From Rhinopomastus cyanomelas (Eukaryota > Chordata > Aves > Bucerotiformes > Rhinopomastidae), in the NCBI GenBank assembly GCA_013400115.1, contig VXBP01004622.1, positions 248,001 to 312,000 on the forward strand: 64,000 nt of DNA, written 5' to 3'. Below, piece after piece: positions 21,081 through 33,788 of the stretch. Below the pieces are notes generated by a model, which did no database searches, had not been told where the DNA came from, and saw nothing but the letters and a program-made list of their open reading frames with translations. The position numbers were made by a program, and so were the translations under genes. The number at the start of each line of letters is the position of its first letter. Position 1 is the first letter of the stretch.

Positions 21081-24000
21081 TGTTGGAAATCCCGGAGTTG
21101 GTTGTAGTGGAACTAAGTCGTGTTTGGTAGCTGGGTCTGCAGACTGAGCTGAGTCTGCACCTGCCTTCCAGCTACCTGGTGTCACGGTGGAACGTACACT
21201 GGAGCCGAGTGCCTGTTGCAGCTCCCTCGAGGCCTCCTACAGCTTTTTTTAATAAACCATATAACTATAAGAGATGGATTTCGTGTGTCATCTCAGCTGG
21301 AGGGCAGTGCTGTGAAAGTGTCATGTAAAGGTCTTGAGTTCTGACAAGATCCTTTTGCATTGGAATGTAGACTGTGAAGCTAAATCTCAAGCAATGAATC
21401 AAAATATTAAGTGGGCCATTCAGGTACTGGGAACTCTTCAGGAATGGTACAGGTAGTTGTTCAAGATGTGAAGTTCAGTAGTGTTGAAAGGGTATGTTTG
21501 ATATTGTTCCTTGTGAACCTAACATCTAACGCACAGAGCAGAAGGTACTGATTTTATTGGAGGGAAAACTACCATGAGAAGCAGCATTTCTGCAAGTACA
21601 GGTGTGACTGAAGGAACAAGAACTCTCAGCAATGCAGTGTCTTCAGCTGTGTAAGAATGTGTGACACAAAGGCAGCAGTATGGCAGTTGGTAGTGGAACA
21701 GCTCGAGTTTGGATATTAATGCTGCAAAATGATGTGGGTGTTTTGCTGGCATCTCAGAAAGGAACTACTACATAATTTTAAAGTGTAGTATAAGAGATTG
21801 AGTTAACAGGAAAGTCTAGAGTATATAAATTGCTGCAGAGACAGTCGCTTTCAGATGTAGATGTGTGGTTGAAATAACAAACCTGTATTGGGAAGATACA
21901 GCAGAACTTACTATGCAAAGGATTTTTCAGTCTCTGCGCAGACTGTAGTTGACTGAGAAAATTTAAAAAGAAACCAAAACTGTTGCCAGTAGATTTGCAG
22001 TATTACAGTAATTTCCCCTGCTGAGGGGAACGTTTCAAACTGGCAAATTTGGGAAAGCCTGAACTCACCCTCTTTATCTCTACTGCAGCTGCAGAGTGCA
22101 CTTGAGTTACAAAAAGCTCCACAAAGTAGAGATTGCTGAATTCAGCAGGAGGTAAAGTGGAATTAATTGCTACCCTGGGCATTAAAATGGTTTACTAGCC
22201 ATGGTGAATTCCCCGTTGTTTCATGTCTCTGAAGGCAAGAGGTTTAATACCATAGGTTTCTGGAGGCTTGGAGTCTCGTGGAAGTTACCAGAATGATTTG
22301 TTGTGGAATCCAGCCTTCCATTTCAAATGTTTGTGTTCTTGGCACAGTAGGCTTCATATATGTTAAAAAGTTTACTTGTATTTTGCTTTGTCTTTTCCTT
22401 TTTATTTGGCATTTTACCTAATGTTGGATGTTAATGGGAATAATCGATGCATAACTCCTGCACCACAGGTACTACTGTGCTGAGATTTTAGTAGTTTTAA
22501 CTTTAGCACGCCTCTGTGCTGAGGCTGCTCTCACACCCAAACCAAAGATGATGTGTGGGAGTGTGTATATTAAATTACACTTGAAGTGTAGTTTTATTTT
22601 TCTGAAAGAAGAAAGTGAGTGTGGGCATGATCTGCAATAAGAGGGCGATGAAGACATCTACATAAGCTTGATGATTATTTCGCATTTGGATAGAGAATCT
22701 CTTGCAGTAAAATGAGATAAATGTTTGCAGATTATGCTGTCTATTAATGTGGTCAAGCTGAAATGCTAGGATGAACAACTTCAGTGTTAAATGTATAGTA
22801 AAGGGTTGGGGTTTTTTTGTAGCAGTTGATTGTTTGGCCAATGTGCACTTCTCGCTGGGAAATGTGAATACGCCAGATCAGGTTCTTAGGTTTGTTTTAG
22901 TTGGTGTCTATGTGTATGTGCAGTTCATGACAACTTTGCCACTGCTTTGTGCAAGGGGTGCTGCGAACCTGCCTTCAATACAGAATGAATGAGGAGCTTT
23001 GGCTTCCCTAGTATAAAAAGTGTGGCATTACAATAACATGGTACCTTCTTCCGTTTCTGAAGTATAAAACCTGCTAACTGTGTTAAATTCATTTTGTGCT
23101 TGATATGCTGCAGTTTCTAACTGACTTCAGCTTATTTTTCAATGTAAGGAAAAAAGATTTTCCAGAACTTGTCAAAACAGCTGTGACTCCCTGAAATGTT
23201 TCGTGGCAGTTAAAAGAAGACTGGATAAATCACTGAATTATCATTAGGAGAGAAAAACATGCTGCTTCCAGGGGAGGTGGGGATGAACAGAATTGGAATT
23301 AAGGTGTGATTTGTGATGAAATATCCCAGTCACTAAAACAAAATACCTAAGACACCTGAAGAAAGATAAAATTTTCTATTGAAAGTATAATGTAATAAAG
23401 CCAGAACCCTTGTAGTGTTGTGAAATGGATCTCCAAAGTAGGCAGGTATGACAGATACAGTGTAGAAGCTGATCCTTTCACTAAGGATGCATTTTAAGAA
23501 TGGGCTGCTTAATTTATGCTTCTAAGTCACCTCCATTGTGATTTTTAAACATTCAGGCTGTACTTTCTGGAGTCCTGTAATCTTTATGTAATGGTGTCCA
23601 CACTCAGCTCTACACGAAATAGCTTTAGATATACCTGAGAGTGTTGGTCAAATCTGACACTTAGGGGATTTTGAGGGCTTTGTTATCTGAAGGCTTTAAA
23701 CTGCAAAATACTGGAAGCTTGGGCAATGTTCGCATGAGACATCTGTTTTTCTCTCAACCTCTGATTATCTGCAGAAGTGGAAGGACTTCTGTAAGACTGT
23801 TCTGGTGTGCTTAGAGCTCTTCTCAGGAGCTGCTGAATGGAGTTTAGTTGTTCCTGGGTACTTGCATCCAGGCATGAGAAGGGAGGTATTTAAGGATAAA
23901 AGGTGTCAATAAGGAGGTGGGGCAAACACACAAACTGGAATCTGATGCCTTCATAGAGTGCCCAAATTCTCCAGGAGGAAACTGGCTTACATCACTGTGA

Positions 24001-27000
24001 TATCTTACTTTCAAGTGAGAACCTTGTGTCTCAATACCCTCCAGGTTGAGAACAGCTTTTCTTGCCCCAAAAATGCTTAACCAGTTGGGGATTGGAGAGG
24101 GGTCATCCTTTCAGACTTTATCTAGAAATAAAAATAAAAACTTCTATTTCTGTGAGGTCTTTCCGGCCCTGAAAAGGAAAGCTTACTGAAATTTAGGAAT
24201 AAAGAGAAAACTACCTACTGATGCTAACACAAGTGGAGTGAAGAGAGGTGTGCAAAACCCTTGAGACATCTGAGATCAGAGTGAGAAGTTGCTGTGTGGT
24301 TGCACCACCTGCCTACACTCTCAAGAAGAAGGTTAGATGTTTTATATCTCTACTTCCTCAGTATCTGTAAAATATACAAAACATATATAAGCAGTCTTTC
24401 CCAGACTGACGTGAAGCCAACACAGTGTGAAAGTGTTTTGTCAGGAGGGAATGTGCATCATAAACAGAGAACTAACAAGGACCAGATTTGAAACTTTTAT
24501 CAGTTCTGGTACACTGTAGATTTTAACTCTTTCCTCACCTTCTGAGAGCAGAGGTTTCACTCACTGTTCTGACAGGCTGAAACAGATGAAATCAGGTCAC
24601 GGCCTAGTGCAGGTGGAGCTAAGATGGAGTAAGTAAGAAAAGTTATACTTAGCCCTTTGTGCTTCTTATTCAAAGGAGTCATCTTAGAGCTGCTGGTAAA
24701 GGTGCAAGCTGAACAGTTACTCTTTGGCTGCATAGAGCTAGAGTGAAGGGAAGATGATTTCAAGTACTCTGGTTGTTCAACTTTAATAGGAAGTGACTAA
24801 AGTTCCTCCTGTAGCTAGATTTACCTTTACACGCCTTCTCCTCTTCCTGCGAGCCCTCAGAAGGTGTGGACAATGTGCTGCTCAAACGTGTTTTCAGAAA
24901 AACTGCGCCAGAATAAAAAAGGAAAGCAGCTCTACTTCTCCAAAAACCACTTACTCGTTGCTCTAATTTTTTCTTGTGGTAGGTCTTGCCTTAATTTTTC
25001 CATTGGCCTGCAGGTATGTGGCAGTTCAAACAAGAAGCTGAAGAATTCCTCTGAGGCTGAAATCTGTTAATCTTTTAATTTCATTATACCAGGGAATGCC
25101 AAAACTTTGAAGCCCATAGTGAATAGAATTATTTCCTCGTTACATAAGTGGGCATCGTTCAGCTCGTTGCCTTGTAGCTGAACAGGAGTACACACTAAAT
25201 ACTGAAATTGATGGAAACTTTATTGCTTGCTTGGTAAGGTGTAGTTGTATTTTATTTCCGGTGTCTGTTTTTGAAGCTGGCTTTCAACTATTTTGTCCTT
25301 TTTATTTCTGTTTTACCTGAATTCAGAACTCTTCTATTTAAATTCTCCACACAGTTACCAGAGAGCAGCTTTTATATTGTTTGGTAATCAATTTGGATTA
25401 AGCTTATAGATTTCTTGTGTCTGAAGACTTTTCCAGACCTCTGATTTTTGTAGCTGCTTTGTTTGTTTTTGTTTAAAAAGTGAATGTAATGTTTTGGGAG
25501 TGTTCTCTGTGTGAAGATAATGTCCCTCCTTTCTGCTGCTTATCTGCTTGTCGGTTCAAAGATTGTACTAGCCTTTGCAGTCTTAGAATGTATTTAGAGA
25601 GTCTATGTTCTCTCTTAAATTGTGTTAAGATGTCTCTCTTAGAAGATTTTCCAGGATACAGTACCCTGGTCTCAAGTCACTCTTTCCCTATGCACAAGGT
25701 TCCAGTGGACTTTCCTCTTACAGTCCAACTTTGGTTTCATTCAGTTACATTTGGCAGCTATTTCAGGCTTGTACATCTTAGTTCAAGAGTGTGAACCTGT
25801 TCAAAAGAAGTAAAAACCCCCAAAACCTTTCACATCCTCATGGTGATGACAGTGCTGGCAAGGCTGATGGATGTTACTGCTGAACAGCTCATTTCCTATG
25901 AGTTTTAAGAATTTTCTGTGTCCTCGTCCTTTGCTGGAGACAGAGCTCTGAGCCTCTGGACTTGAGCAGTTTGTAGCAGGTTTGACAGAGCTTTTTTAGT
26001 ATTTTAGGCTCTAGCTTTTTGTCTGTGTCAGTGAACTTAGCTGAGATTCAGTCTTCTCTGTGTGATTTCAAAAAGTCTTTGCTGCCCTGGTTCTCTTAAA
26101 GTTTGTGACTTTCTCTTTTCACGTGAGTGTTTTGAATCTTAAAGTTTCATATCCAAAATGGTAGAAGGTGTATGCTCATGTTTCTGTCACAAAGTTTGCC
26201 TGAAACTTGATGTCACTCTTCTTCTCATCAACGACAGTTGAGGGGATTTGGCATCTTCTCAGCATTTTGCTTTGGTAAAGTGAAATCTTCCTTCTTTTTC
26301 CTTGCCAGGTTCATATATCTTGCTGATACCTACATTAGCTTCCTTATTTCTTGTTGATGCCAGTTAGTGTTTTGTTTTTTTGTAGTTTTTTGTGTTGGGG
26401 TTTTGGCTCATTGCAATTGTACTCATTTCTTTCAAAAGTCTTTCAGTGCTGCTAATGCATGCAAATGTGCATTTTCCAACGATTTAGTTCTGCTGCTTTG
26501 ATTTTCCTGTAACCAACTTCACTAATGTTTATGTTCCTTCAGGATACTTCAAAACTTATTTATCGGGTGCTCATCTGTGTTGTTCTTACTGAATCTGCCC
26601 TTTTCTCTATTAGAACCCCTTTTTGCTGTCTTGAAAGAACTTCTTGTAATGTTAGCTTTCTATGCTGACAGTGCTACTTTGAAGGGGGTTTTGGATCAGT
26701 GACAGCTTGAAGAATTCTACTAGCTTTGTACTGGAGAGCTAAGTCTCAGAACTGTTAGATGTTCCCTGCAGAGAAACAGACTTGCAGAGTAAGCACCTCT
26801 TCCTTGCTAAAAGAGTTACTCATTAAAGCATAAATCTTTTCCTCTCTGCTACCCTCCCCCAGCTTTCCACAATTCTTCCGATCACTGATCACACAGTGTA
26901 TGATGGAAATAGAACATCATGGGTATGTTTTTTCCCTAGCTGAGGCTGAAGAACATAAAATGGAAAAAAAAAGTGCAGCACAAAGACTGAAAACTGAAAT

Positions 27001-30000
27001 GGATATCTGTGCTTCCGTACTGCCGATGGCTGGAATATGAACATCATCCGCACTTTAATGATTTGAGGTTCAGAGCTCAAGCTCCATCTGACCAATAAGG
27101 CAAAAAAGTGTCAAGATTTGACATTAAAAGACTAAATGTTTCCCTTTTTGAAAACTTAGGGTTTTGTTTTGCATTGCATAAAACATACAGGATTTTCTCA
27201 AATGGTACCTTTTATAGAAGTGAAAATTAATTGCATTTTCTCATTCACATAAATCGTTTGCTGTTGTGCTAAGCAGTTTTCTGTAGTGTCTGTGCCTTTA
27301 ACTCAAGATGCTACAGGTAAATAATCATAATTTAAGTGTTGTCCTTTTGAAATAACTTGAAACTGTGAAAGTTTAAAAAATCCCTTGGAATTGTGTCAAA
27401 ACATAATTAACTTCTTAGAGTATAAAACAGGAAAAAGGGGATTTTCTGTTGCTGAAAATTGTACAGGCTCTTGAGCAACTCAGATATACTGAACATTTTT
27501 ATCTGTTTGGTCTATGCAATATTCAAGAACCAAGGTATTTTAATCCTAATTCAGGGAAGCTTGGCAGTGCTGAACAACTTCTTTTTTCCGCCTTTGCCAA
27601 AATCTTGAAAAATGCAACTCTCCTCACAATCATGGTAGTGCTGCCTTTGATTAGAAATACACAGAAGAGCTAGATATTATGTACATTGATCTAAGGATGA
27701 TCAAATTCAATAGCAAATTACTTATCTGTAAATGTGTTTGTCCTCCTAAGTATATACAGCTGTAACTGTTACATGCTCTCTTTGACATTTTGCCTTCTTC
27801 TTTCAGGGTTGAATCCCACCAGATTTCGAATAGGTGACCAAGAGTTTGATTCTTTGCCATCTTTACTGGAATTCTACAAAATACACTATTTGGACACTAC
27901 AACCTTGATAGAACCAGTTTCCCGATCCAGGCAGAATAGTGGTGTTATCCTCAGGCAGGAGGAAGCTGAGTATGTGCGAGCTCTCTTTGACTTTAACGGA
28001 AATGATGAAGAAGATCTTCCATTTAAGAAAGGAGACATACTGAAAATCCGGGATAAACCTGAAGAGCAATGGTGGAATGCAGAAGACAGCGAAGGAAAGA
28101 GGGGAATGATACCTGTTCCTTACGTCGAGAAGTATAGACCTTCCTCTGCTCCAGTATCTACTCTGATTGGAGGTAACCAGGATAGTTCCCACCCACAACC
28201 ACTGGGTGGGCCGGAGCCAGGGCCCTATGCCCAGCCCAGCATCAACACTCCGCTCCCTAACCTTCAGAATGGCCCTATTTATGCCCGGGTTATCCAGAAG
28301 CGAGTCCCTAATGCCTACGACAAGACAGCCTTGGCTTTGGAGGTACATAATGGGCAAAATTTAGAAAAGAAGAGATCTGTTAAAGGGATTTCCCTTTCAA
28401 TCACATTATAGTTTTGTAGGAATAAGAAAGGGAAAAGCATTGTAATACTCATTCTATCTCATGGTTAATAAGTTATGGATAAAGGCTTTTTTAATGATTA
28501 AGTGACTAGAGTAACTTGTAGACTAGCATTTGATTACTATAGCATGTTTAGGTTACTGACCCAATATCATGTCTTTTGTCAAACATCACTAACATAAGTG
28601 TTGCCCCATTTGTGTTCTCATTTCTGAAGTCATCATTTTAGTCGGGAGGGAGGGGGGACTTGTGTGTCTGAGCCTATATTCACTGTTGCTTGCCTCACCC
28701 ATCTTGAAAAGGTGTGCTGGGTTGTTTGTTGGGTTTTGTTTTTTTTCCAAATCCATCTGCAGTTTAAAAGCAATCAGTGTAAACATTGATAGTCCCTTTA
28801 AAATTACACAGACCAAGATGATACGATGATCACAGGAAGGGTTTTACTGGAGCATTTGCACCTTAAGCAGGTTACTTTGCTTTTTACTTTATGAAACAGC
28901 AACTCACAATTCATTCAAGGAGGTCTCATGTAAAGCAGTGATTGATGAGTATGAGTTGTAGTAAAGCAGTGAGTTTCCCGAGGGCTTACTCAGTTCCTGA
29001 TATGATCAAGTACTTATACGTGCCCTTGTTGATTTTTTTTCCCCCCTCCTTTTAAAAAGGAGACCAGAATGTGCTATCTTTACACATCAGGTAGTTGTTC
29101 CCCGAGTTACATTGAAGGAAATGAAGACTAAGGTATTCTCAGTGGCAGACCTTTGCCTAAGGATGATATGTAAATTGCATCCTTTAATCTAGGCTGTCTT
29201 TGAGCTAAAGGCTCTGGTATTTCCTGATACCTAATTGACTTCCTGTTTATATAACATTTTAAGTACTTGGGAAAAAACAGTTTCTGTGCTGAGTCAGAAC
29301 ATCTCTTCACTCTCAAATATTTCACTTAATTGTGCATAGCACAAAGGACACTTCAGTGATGGGGCCATTATATGAGCAGAATTGGCAAATGCAGCACATT
29401 CTAGAGATCTGGTAATTGATAGCTTGGGAGATCTGAAATTCATTTTACCCCATTGTAGGTAAAAATTTGTCTGGGGAAGCCCTGTAAATACAGTCTCAGT
29501 TACTGTGTGTTCTGTTGTATTGCTGAATCAGAAGACAGCCAGGATACAGAATATAAAGCTTTAGGTTGAGAAACTTGTATAGAAATGTATGCCAACTCAG
29601 CAGATTTTGGGGAAATGGGAAGATTTTAATCTTCAGACTTCCATACAGCCTCAAATGCTCTTTCCTTCTTTTTCTCACCTCCTGGGGTTTACAAATACTC
29701 TTGAATTTCACTGTGGACTGTTGCACTCATGAGATGTTAGATTTCTTTTAACTACTGGATATTACGTGGTGGTACATTTATCAAAACCTTTTTGTTTTCC
29801 TTGTGGATTTTGTTTTTAAGCTTTTATTTATTAGTATGTTACACCTAAAGAAGGCCCTCACAGCACTTTCCAACTCAAGTTTGAGAGCATAGAGTGAAAT
29901 AGTGTGAGAAAATAGTGGTAATTCAGACTATCATAAGCAACTTTGAGTGAAAGCAAGATCGTTTGCATTCTGAAGGACAGCATGTGAGTGCCATGACTGG

Positions 30001-33000
30001 TCTTACTGGTCCAGTTGTCTTCACTAAAAGTCACATGATCCATCAAAAAACCCCTGTAATTTCATGGAAAATCTCTCTCTTTCCTGAGCTAGCTTGCACC
30101 ACTAGTGGTTTCTACTACTCTAAGATAATAGGCTACATAGTCAAAGTGTAAGGCATGAGGAAACAGAAGTGTGTAGGCTCAGCTAGTCTGTGTGAGGTCA
30201 CAAGAAAGATTTATTGTGTCTCTAGCTTTGTATTAGGACAATGGCTTCTGTAGGCCTTGTAAACTTGCTAAAATAGTAGTTGACATGTTGAACCCCTTGG
30301 TTAGAATGATGTATTCCTGCCTTGCAGTGCAATAGAAATGGTGATTCTTTGTTCTGTAGGTAATACTGGGACATCATAGTTTTAAAAGTGAGCCATTTAT
30401 CACTACTTCTACCAGACTTTCCTAGCTCTGCAGCCTTTACCATTTCGGATCACAATGTTACTGAGTTGCTTTCAGTGTCTGCACAGGAGAGACCAGCAGT
30501 ATGTGCTTCACTTTCTCCAAGTTTTTTTTTCATCCTGTCTATCAAATTACCGTTTCTTGTTGTCTCCTTTTTCACATTCCCTTTTGCTTCATGGTGTTCC
30601 TTCTCTGTTTGTTTAGAGATCTCTTTCTTAGATAACTTAGTAGAGAGGATTATATAAATCTTTATCAGTCCATTTTTTGCCCAGACTTCTTAATAACTAT
30701 AAATGTAGAAAGTGGGATTCTTTCCAAATGAACACTCTTATCCTTAAATCTGACAATGTTTATGGGTGGAGGTGGATCCCACTTTTTCTTTTAGGAAAAT
30801 AGATTCTGAACATCAAAGTTTTTGGCCCAAACTGCAGAGTTTCTGTACTCTGTTATTGTCAAACTGATAAGGATTTGAAGAGCTTAAGGGAGGAGGAGCA
30901 GAGCAAATGATGTTCTAATAAAGGCTGTGCTGTTATTATGGAAAAAAGATTCAGTGGGATAAGATAACTTGTATTTAGCTTGTCACTAGAGCTATTGAAG
31001 TTGTCAGTCTATATTAATTAAGAGGAAAGAGAACAGAAAAAGGGAAGATCTGTGTGGTTGATGACTCTGAGATCGATCGATGTATTTTTTTTTCTTTGTA
31101 ACAGTAGCAGAACTCTGCCATCTTGACCTTACCAAAGAGGAGTACTTGGAATAAAACCACAGCTTACAGAAGTCTTCACATGAACCTTCAGTTTTGCTTT
31201 GAAGCATATGGGATATATTTAGTTTTAAAGCTTCTGATGAAGACTGAGACAAATCTGGCTTTATAGCAGGGTACAGTGTTGTTCTTGAGGTGCTGTGCTT
31301 GGTGGGATGCACAACAGACTAATGATACCATAAGTCAACATGAAAAATGAGGAGGATTCAGAGAGAACAGTCACTTGTAATCGAAAGGTTTTAAAATTTC
31401 TGGATTTTTAATAATTTTAAGGTTCTGTTAATATGCAGAGTTTCGAAACAGATCTAGAAAGACCCGTAAGTTATTCAGGAACAAATGGACCTATTTTCTT
31501 AAGCTAGTATTTGTGAAATGACCTGCGCTCTGACAGGTGTAAAGATAACATTATTTAAATTAAATGAAGACATATATCAATTAAGTATGAATTAAAGAGT
31601 GGCTGCTATATGAAATTACTGGAATAGTGAAAAAGCCTAGAGGTCTTTCCTCTGAGCAATTATTGAAATGCTGATTTTGAGTGTAGCCTCTTGTAGTAAG
31701 GAGATTTTATAAATGGGTATCTCTTTGCAATGACCCTAAAACACCCCAGGAACCTGAACAAACAGCTACAGGTTGCTCCTGGGAGGGAGGGAGAGCCGCA
31801 AGCATCCAATATTCTAACTCTCATTGTTGAACCCACCTTGTGCAGGTGAGTTTGTCATAGCTATATACAGTAAGGTCTATATGAACATGATAGTGTATGA
31901 TTTTCAGTAATAGCAGAGGCCTTACAGACACCAAACCTAAGCACAGTTTGTGCATTTTCTTTATTAGTAGGTTGGAGCTGTTACACTTTTCTGTTGAAGT
32001 CTGACATGTAGCTTATATCCCGGTCTGAAGCCATTTATAGTTTTCTAGGATAGTGTGTTTGTAACAATTGTGATTAAGAAATAGGATTTTCTGCTTCTAG
32101 TATTGTCACGTGTAATCTTATTCTTGGGAAATTACAGCTGATATATTGTTTTGGTCAACAGAGGGGATTTTTTTATTCCTACAACCCCCCCAGTGATTAT
32201 TAGCAGCAGCAAAATTATACATACTGCATGATTAAATTCCTAAAGAGCTGAAACTAGCATTCAGTGGTTGAGGAAGGTTTCCTTTTTGCCTGTAGCAAAT
32301 ACATAAGAGGATTTTCTCCAAAATATGATTCATTAAAAAGTCTGTACTAATGACTACAAAAGGAAAAATAAAGCTACAGTGAGAGTCCCAAGTGTGCCTC
32401 TCATTATCAGATAAGTAATCATCAGAGGTATGGGGAGCTTAATTAAATGTCCATGGAGTGGTTTAAATTTATGAACTGTTAAAAGCTGTTCTGGCAAAAG
32501 ATTGCAAGTGATTAAAACCTGTAAAGTTAATGGAGGTTGGTAACATTGTTTTTGTTGTTCTTCTTTCGCTGCTTGGAAAGAGAGAATAATGAGATTTGGT
32601 TTTGAATGAATTTGCAACACTGTGATGAGCATCTGTGTAAACCAGTAACTGTATCTTCAGTGAATTTCTGGATGAAATGCAGTAAGGCCATGCCCTGAGA
32701 GTTTTTACAGTGTTGGTGAAAGAAAAGAGAGTTTATCTGTCCCAAAAGCATTCACTGTCTGTGACCCAGGAAGAATTCTGAAAACCCTTGTATGTTACTT
32801 GTAAATAAAATTATTGATAAAAATCTACACAGAGGAGTAGAAACGGGTAGGCAGCTTTCAATGCTGCATTTATTAACTCTACAGTGACTGTCTTTAGTAT
32901 GTAAATTCTGCTTTTGTAAGTTGTGCAAGTGATACATGAAGTATCCCTCAGAATTCAAGAGTTGGGGACCGACTGTGGCCCTGACTTGAGCTACCTGACT

Positions 33001-33788
33001 GCCCACCCTTGGCAAAGTGACTGCTGTGTAGTTTGTCACCTTTGTCAAAGGGACATGATGTGTTTAGAATTGGTTCTGTGGATGTTGCATTGGCGATTAG
33101 AATGTGAGATGCATTACTATGCTTTTATTTAGTGTAGCACATTACAACTGGGTACTTTTAAACTAGGGCACATTGTTTCATCTATCCATAGGAACCAGTT
33201 TGGGTATAAGAATGAGCTGGCATCAATCTTCCTTAACCTTGGAATTTATGTGAGAAATCTATAGTGGGCAAAACTGAGGTGTCGTCTGGCCTTGCTCTGG
33301 TAGTGGCTAGTTATGGATGCTTAGAGTCTGAACAGAGCAGCTTTATAGCACTACTTACATGCACTTACCCAGAACTTTCTCAATACTGCCTGAAAAGCTA
33401 CTTAGTGCTGTTCACTTTAGGTAACTCTCTCCTAATCTGAGTACACTTCTTTCTCTCTGTGCTTTCTTCAGGAGTGAATAATGTTGTGTGGCAGGCTGGT
33501 GGATCAAAAACAGTCAAGACTAAATCTGCTTATTATCAAAGTGTGTCTGGTACATGTGGGTGATATGGCACTGAAGGGGTGGGGTAGCAGCTCTTTCTGT
33601 GTGTTTCTGTGTTTATTAATTGTAACTCTTCCTTATTTCTTACCCTGCAGGTCGGTGAGCTGGTAAAGGTCACAAAAATTAACGTGAGTGGTCAGTGGGA
33701 AGGAGAATGCAATGGCCGTCGTGGTCACTTTCCATTCACGCATGTCCGTCTCCTGGATCAACAGAATCCTGACGAGGACTTCAGCTGA
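20733..33788 (+). CDS. CRK: CRK, SH2-SH3-SH3 adaptor protein (3 coding exons)
   Basis: Coding exons 20733-20976, 27807-28342 and 33651-33788 total 918 nt: 305 residues plus TGA, the length I recall for chicken CRK. Domains: SH2 from WYWGRLSR (residue 13) to about 119, with the phosphotyrosine-binding Arg38 in FLVRDS; N-terminal SH3 about 133-193 with ALFDF and Trp170-Trp171; linker with Tyr222 in PGPYAQP, the site phosphorylated by ABL in the family; C-terminal SH3 about 236-297. CRK is a cytoplasmic adaptor linking tyrosine-phosphorylated docking proteins (paxillin, p130Cas) to DOCK1, C3G/RAPGEF1 and ABL. The SH2 insert has the bird form. The start ATG sits in CCCCCATGG, a strong context. 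The 170-nt alternative splice giving CRK-I is described separately. This is the intact cellular gene. Confidence 0.98.
20977..27806 (+). other. CRK: CRK intron 1 (6.8 kb)
   Basis: No CR1, hAT or other familiar bird repeat was recognised. The 25480-26720 stretch is purine-rich on the minus strand with several broken lysine-rich frames (see findings). The rest is AT-rich with no exon-like open frame. Confidence 0.75.
27807..28342 (+). CDS. CRK: CRK coding exon 2 (end of SH2, SH3N, linker)
   Basis: A 536-nt exon for residues 82-260, from LNPTRFRIGDQEF through the first SH3 and Tyr222 linker to KTALALE. The acceptor is TTCTTTCAG and the donor GTACAT. An internal donor GTAACC at 28173 gives the shorter exon 27807-28172. 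Confidence 0.97.
28173..28178 (+). promoter_or_regulatory. CRK: Alternative 5' splice site for CRK-I
   Basis: GTAACC preceded by ATTGGAG. Use of this donor removes exactly 170 nt of exon 2 and joins ATT GGA G to GT CGG TGA in exon 3, giving an isoform that ends Gly-Gly-Arg-stop after 205 residues. That is the tail I remember for human CRK-I. Confidence 0.85.
28343..33650 (+). other. CRK: CRK intron 2 (5.3 kb)
   Basis: No recognised mobile element or second gene. Reading through the exon 2 donor would add about 24 intron-coded residues before a stop at 28411, which would truncate the second SH3 if the intron were retained. Confidence 0.75.
33651..33788 (+). CDS. CRK: CRK terminal coding exon 3 (SH3C)
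   Basis: Encodes residues 261-305, VGELVKVTKINVSGQWEG to QQNPDEDFS, then TGA. The acceptor is TTACCCTGCAG. In the +2 frame entered by the CRK-I splice, a stop (TGA) occurs after one Arg codon. Confidence 0.97.
   Translation, partial: VGELVKVTKINVSGQWEGECNGRRGHFPFTHVRLLDQQNPDEDFS

Noticed and set aside
20236..21185. Minus-strand open frames of 134 and 178 codons over the CRK promoter and exon 1
   Set aside because: GC-rich shadow frames. One begins at a YY1 site (ATGGCGGCC) and the other covers CRK exon 1 in antisense. An upstream antisense RNA is possible, but a protein is not supported.
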